Origin: JAGVPT01 sp035505655
Lineage (GTDB): Bacteria; Bacteroidota; Ignavibacteria; UBA10030; UBA8401
Assembly (NCBI GenBank): GCA_035505655.1
Contig: DATJQP010000065.1
Coordinates: 5,773-69,772 of the forward strand
Length of the DNA: 64,000 nt
Direction: 5' to 3'
Shown here: positions 60,866 through 64,000 of the stretch, in pieces
Layout of the letters: each line of letters opens with the position of its first letter
Numbering within the stretch: the first letter of the stretch is position 1
Notes under the pieces: model-generated
The model's input: the letters and a program-made list of their open reading frames with translations, nothing else
Database searches by the model: none
What the model was told of the DNA's origin: nothing
Made by a program: the position numbers and the translations under genes

Positions 60866-61870
60866 ATGTTCGTTGATTCAGCAAAAATATATGTCCGATC
60901 CGGAAGCGGTGGCAACGGCATCATCCATTGGAGACGCGAAAAGTTCGTCCCGAAAGGAGGCCCGGACGGAGGGAACGGCGGCAAGGGAGGCGACGTCGTC
61001 ATCCGGGCGGAAAAACAACTCACCACCCTTCTCGATTTTCGGTACAAGAAACGGTACATCGCCCAGAACGGCGAGCACGGCGAAGGATCGAATCGCGAAG
61101 GGCGTTCGGGACAGGACACGCTCATCAAGGTCCCGTGCGGGACGATCATCAGGAACGCGCAGACGGGAGATCTCATCGGGGACCTCGTGGAGCACGGGAC
61201 ACAGATTGTGCTTGCCCGCGGAGGACGCGGGGGAAAGGGAAATTCCGAATTCGCGACGTCGACGAACCAGGCGCCAAGAATCTGCACTCCGGGTGAGGAG
61301 GGAAAAGAGCTGAATGCCGAGCTCGAGTTGAAGCTCCTCGCGGACGTGGGGCTGGTGGGTTTTCCGAACGCGGGCAAATCGACTCTCATCTCGAAGATCT
61401 CGGCGGCAAAACCGAAGATCGCCGACTACCCTTTCACGACCCTTGTCCCGAACCTCGGGATGGTCTATTTCCAGGAGGGAAAGAGTTTCGTCGTCGCCGA
61501 CATCCCAGGGCTCATCGAGGGAGCCCACGAGGGGAAAGGACTCGGAACACAGTTTCTCCGGCATATCGAGCGGACAAAGATCCTCGCTTACCTCATCGAA
61601 TGCTCAAGCGATGATCCGAAGAGAGAGTTCCTGACGCTCAGGAACGAGCTCGAATCGTTCAACCACTCGCTCCCCAAAAAACCTTCACTGGTCGTCGTCA
61701 CGAAGCTCGATATTGCTGATGCCCCTCTCAGGAAGAAGCTCGGGTCTCTCAAGTTCCGCCGGGGAGTCCCCGTCTTCTTCATCTCTTCGGTCTCCGGCGA
61801 GAACCTTGACGGCCTCATCGCCGGTATGTGGAAGCTTCTTGAAAAAGCCGACCGGAATTCGAGAAACTGA
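60866..61870 (+). CDS. obgE: GTPase Obg
   Basis: 334 residues. The glycine-rich Obg fold is N-terminal (GNGIIHWRREKFVPKGGPDGGNGGKGGDV) and the GTPase domain follows: G1 GFPNAGKSTLISKIS near 166, G3 DIPGLIEGAHEGKG, G4 TKLD. Obg acts in late 50S assembly and stress response. The C-terminal OCT domain of some Obg proteins is absent, which is common. Confidence 0.95.
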   Translation: MFVDSAKIYVRSGSGGNGIIHWRREKFVPKGGPDGGNGGKGGDVVIRAEKQLTTLLDFRYKKRYIAQNGEHGEGSNREGRSGQDTLIKVPCGTIIRNAQTGDLIGDLVEHGTQIVLARGGRGGKGNSEFATSTNQAPRICTPGEEGKELNAELELKLLADVGLVGFPNAGKSTLISKISAAKPKIADYPFTTLVPNLGMVYFQEGKSFVVADIPGLIEGAHEGKGLGTQFLRHIERTKILAYLIECSSDDPKREFLTLRNELESFNHSLPKKPSLVVVTKLDIADAPLRKKLGSLKFRRGVPVFFISSVSGENLDGLIAGMWKLLEKADRNSRN

Positions 61871-61946
61871 AACGCCGTCCGCAACTGCCCGGAGAGCTCC
61901 GCCTCCCCGTTGAGGTTCGGTCTAATTCTTCATAGATTCTTGTTTG

Positions 61947-62996
61947 ATGAAAACCTCGAAACGCGGCTCCGACTATACGTCGCCGGAGCGGCTGGACAAC
62001 GACTCGGAAACCGACCAGGCTTTGCGTCCCGGCCTCTTTGACGAGTTCGTCGGTCAGCAGAAGATCGTCGACAATCTCAGGATCTTTATCAAGGCGGCGA
62101 AGAACCGGAGCGAACCGCTCGATCATGTGCTCCTCACCGGTCCTCCCGGTCTCGGCAAGACGACCCTCGCATTCATCATCGCGCACGAAATGGGGGCTCG
62201 GATTACGGTCACGTCCGGACCTGTGCTCAATAAGCCGGCCGACCTGGCAGGCGTCCTGACAAACCTCGGAGCGGGGGATGTCCTCTTCATCGACGAGATC
62301 CACCGGCTGAACCCGGTCGTGGAGGAATATCTTTACTCCGCGATGGAAGAGTTCCGGCTCGACATCGTCATCGACAGCGGTCCGAGCGCACGAAGTATTC
62401 AACTCACCCTGCCAAAATTTACGCTCGTGGGAGCCACGACGCGGGCAGGACTTCTCACCTCCCCGCTGAGGGCACGGTTTGGCGTCACCAATAGGCTGGA
62501 CTACTATTCACCGGACCAGCTTGCCCGCGTCATCTCAAGGTCGGCCGGCATCCTCAAGATCGACACGACGCGGGAGGGCATCGACGTCATCGCGCGGAGA
62601 TCCCGCGGGACTCCCCGTATCGCGAACCGCCTGTTGAGGCGTTGCCGGGACTTTGCCGAGGCCGACCTCTCTCTTGCCGAGTTCCGTCAGGTGATCACGA
62701 AGGAAGTTTCGGAGCATTCCCTGAGAGCCCTGGAGGTCGACAACCTGGGGCTCGATGAAATGGACAAAAGAATCCTCCGAACCATTATCGAGAAATACGG
62801 CGGCGGACCGGTCGGCGTCGGATCCCTTGCGGTTGCCGTGGGAGAAGAGCCGGGGACGATCGAGGAAGTCTATGAGCCATTCCTCATCCAGGAGGGATTC
62901 ATCAAGCGCACGCCCCGTGGGAGAGAGGCCACGAAGACCGCGTACGAACATTTCGGGATTCAACCCGGATCCTCCGGCCAGGAAACGCTTTTCTGA
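61947..62996 (+). CDS. ruvB: Holliday junction branch-migration helicase RuvB
   Basis: About 349 residues. AAA+ motor of the RuvABC system. LRPGLFDEFVGQQKIVDNLRIFI near 28, Walker A GPPGLGKTTLAF near 66, Walker B LFIDEIHRLNPVVEEYLYSAME near 115, GATTRAGLLTSPLRARFG near 165, and a winged-helix C-terminus (IIEKYGGGPVGVGSLAVAVGEE). ATG 61947 is preferred to TTG 61944. Confidence 0.96.
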   Translation: MKTSKRGSDYTSPERLDNDSETDQALRPGLFDEFVGQQKIVDNLRIFIKAAKNRSEPLDHVLLTGPPGLGKTTLAFIIAHEMGARITVTSGPVLNKPADLAGVLTNLGAGDVLFIDEIHRLNPVVEEYLYSAMEEFRLDIVIDSGPSARSIQLTLPKFTLVGATTRAGLLTSPLRARFGVTNRLDYYSPDQLARVISRSAGILKIDTTREGIDVIARRSRGTPRIANRLLRRCRDFAEADLSLAEFRQVITKEVSEHSLRALEVDNLGLDEMDKRILRTIIEKYGGGPVGVGSLAVAVGEEPGTIEEVYEPFLIQEGFIKRTPRGREATKTAYEHFGIQPGSSGQETLF

Positions 62997-63086
62997 CCCC
63001 TGCTGGAATTTCTTAAGAAAATTCGACACTATACCGTCGCTCGCCCGCGAGCCACTGGCCGACCGATCAACAGCGCGAACATTGCC

Positions 63087-64000
63087 ATGACCATCGATAA
63101 AGACCTGCAATCCGTTCAAGAAGTACGTGAGCTCCTTGCGAAGGCAAAGGAAGCCCAACTTGCGTTCCGCGCCTATTCACAGGAACAAGTCGACACGATC
63201 GTGAGGGCGATGGTCGATGCCGGCTTCGCGGAGGCGGAGCGCCTTGGCCGGATGGCTCATGAAGAGACCGGCTTCGGCAAGCCCGAAGACAAGAAGAAAA
63301 AGAATGAATTTGCCACAAAGCGCGTTTGTGAATCCATCAGAGACCTGAAGACGGTCGGCGTCATCCGGGAGGATAAGGAGAAGGGCATCGTCGAAATCGC
63401 CGAACCGATGGGAGTCGTTGCGGCACTGATCCCTTCGACCAACCCGACCTCCACCGTGATGTTCAAGGCGATCATCTCGGTGAAGGGACGCAACGGGTTC
63501 GTCGCCAGCCCGCACCCGAAAGCAGTCGGGTGTACGCTTGAAGCGGCGCGGGTGGTCGCGCAGGCGGCAGAGCGCGCGGGAGCGCCTCAGGGTCTCGTCG
63601 CCTGTATGTCGGTGCCGACGATTGAGGGGACGAATGAGTTGATGAAACACAAGCTCACCGCGATCATCCTTGCGACGGGGAGCAACCCTATGGTGCGTGC
63701 AGCCTACAGCTCGGGGAAGCCTGCGCTCGGGGTAGGTTCAGGAAATGTCCCCGCGTTCATAGAGCGATCGGCAAACATCGAAAAGGCGGTCGCCGACGTT
63801 GTCTCAGGAAAAATGTTCGACTGGGGCGTGCTCTGTTCGACCGAATCTGGAGTGATTGTCGACTCCCCCGTCAAGACCCGGGTCGTCGAGGAGTTCAGGA
63901 AAAGGAAGGCATACTTCGTGAGCCAGGAGGAGAAGGAACGGCTGGGACGGACGATGTTCGATCCCAAGGGGGCGATCAATCCCGACATCGTCGGCAAGCC
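63087..64000 (+). CDS. CoA-acylating aldehyde dehydrogenase, 3' end outside window
   Basis: 304 residues are open to the window edge. The protein matches the acetaldehyde/propionaldehyde dehydrogenase group (AdhE N-half, EutE, PduP): EPMGVVAALIPSTNPTSTVMFKAIISVKGRNGFVASPHPKA, ILATGSNPMVRAAYSSGKPALGVGSGNVPAFI and the catalytic cysteine in FDWGVLCSTES. It converts an aldehyde plus CoA to acyl-CoA. Whether an alcohol dehydrogenase domain follows (AdhE) or microcompartment genes lie beyond 64000 cannot be seen. It is 90 bp after ruvB. Confidence 0.88.
   Translation, partial: MTIDKDLQSVQEVRELLAKAKEAQLAFRAYSQEQVDTIVRAMVDAGFAEAERLGRMAHEETGFGKPEDKKKKNEFATKRVCESIRDLKTVGVIREDKEKGIVEIAEPMGVVAALIPSTNPTSTVMFKAIISVKGRNGFVASPHPKAVGCTLEAARVVAQAAERAGAPQGLVACMSVPTIEGTNELMKHKLTAIILATGSNPMVRAAYSSGKPALGVGSGNVPAFIERSANIEKAVADVVSGKMFDWGVLCSTESGVIVDSPVKTRVVEEFRKRKAYFVSQEEKERLGRTMFDPKGAINPDIVGK

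Overview
This 64 kb window looks like chromosomal core DNA from a Gram-negative member of the FCB (Fibrobacteres-Chlorobi-Bacteroidetes) superphylum, most likely near Ignavibacteria/Chlorobi. The clues are an 11-subunit complex I locus without nuoE/F/G, a GWxTD-domain protein, Omp85 and TonB-type outer-membrane genes, large secreted TPR proteins, a serine-palmitoyltransferase-like gene and word-like intergenic repeats. The taxon is an inference. I saw no prophage, insertion sequence, CRISPR array or rRNA. Several promoters fit the canonical sigma70 pattern (TTGxxx, 17 bp, TAxxxT).

Layout. 1-1701: 5' part (on the minus strand) of a secreted Asp-box (BNR-like) repeat protein. 1889-12461: nuoABCDHIJKLMN on the minus strand with its own promoter. 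12557-18820: a TPR protein behind tRNA-Arg(CCG), which is preceded by a 68-bp tandem repeat carrying copies of the tRNA 5' end, then a second small TPR protein, radical SAM protein, Tat-exported dipeptide epimerase, universal stress protein, cNMP-binding protein and ilvE. 18918-22447: a probable bacterial ceramide locus (GNAT acyltransferase, serine palmitoyltransferase, NAD-dependent reductase) with overlapping opposed promoters. 22448-25345: repeats, a DUF3795 protein, a polyprenyl-phosphate sugar transferase and a small membrane protein.

25346-33085: one minus-strand operon: 1012-aa TPR protein, outer-membrane barrel, SPOR protein, ExbB, small membrane protein, ExbD, TonB. 33336-36725: carB split into two genes behind a promoter and a terminator-like leader hairpin. 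36975-53802: a long, mostly minus-strand colinear block with many 4-nt overlaps: FKBP, ferredoxin, geranylgeranyl reductase, D-Ala-D-Ala dipeptidase, GT9, DUF3108, deoxyhypusine-synthase-like protein, CPBP protease, zinc-ribbon protein, CdsA, RimO, GWxTD, Omp85, UbiA, RNase HII, tail-anchored cyclase-like protein, YraN, CstA.

54308-64000: HU with promoter and terminator, a small secreted protein, then plus-strand genes for a 1210-aa TPR protein, a protein of unknown function, Obg, RuvB and a CoA-acylating aldehyde dehydrogenase cut by the window edge.

The main theme is envelope biology: two uncommon lipid routes (ceramide; archaeal-like isoprenoid lipid genes), outer-membrane assembly and energisation, and peptidoglycan dipeptide turnover. 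The best candidates for something new are the ceramide locus with its promoter pair, the TPR-barrel-SPOR-ExbBD-TonB module, the ferredoxin/geranylgeranyl reductase/UbiA set, and the tRNA-Arg leader array.
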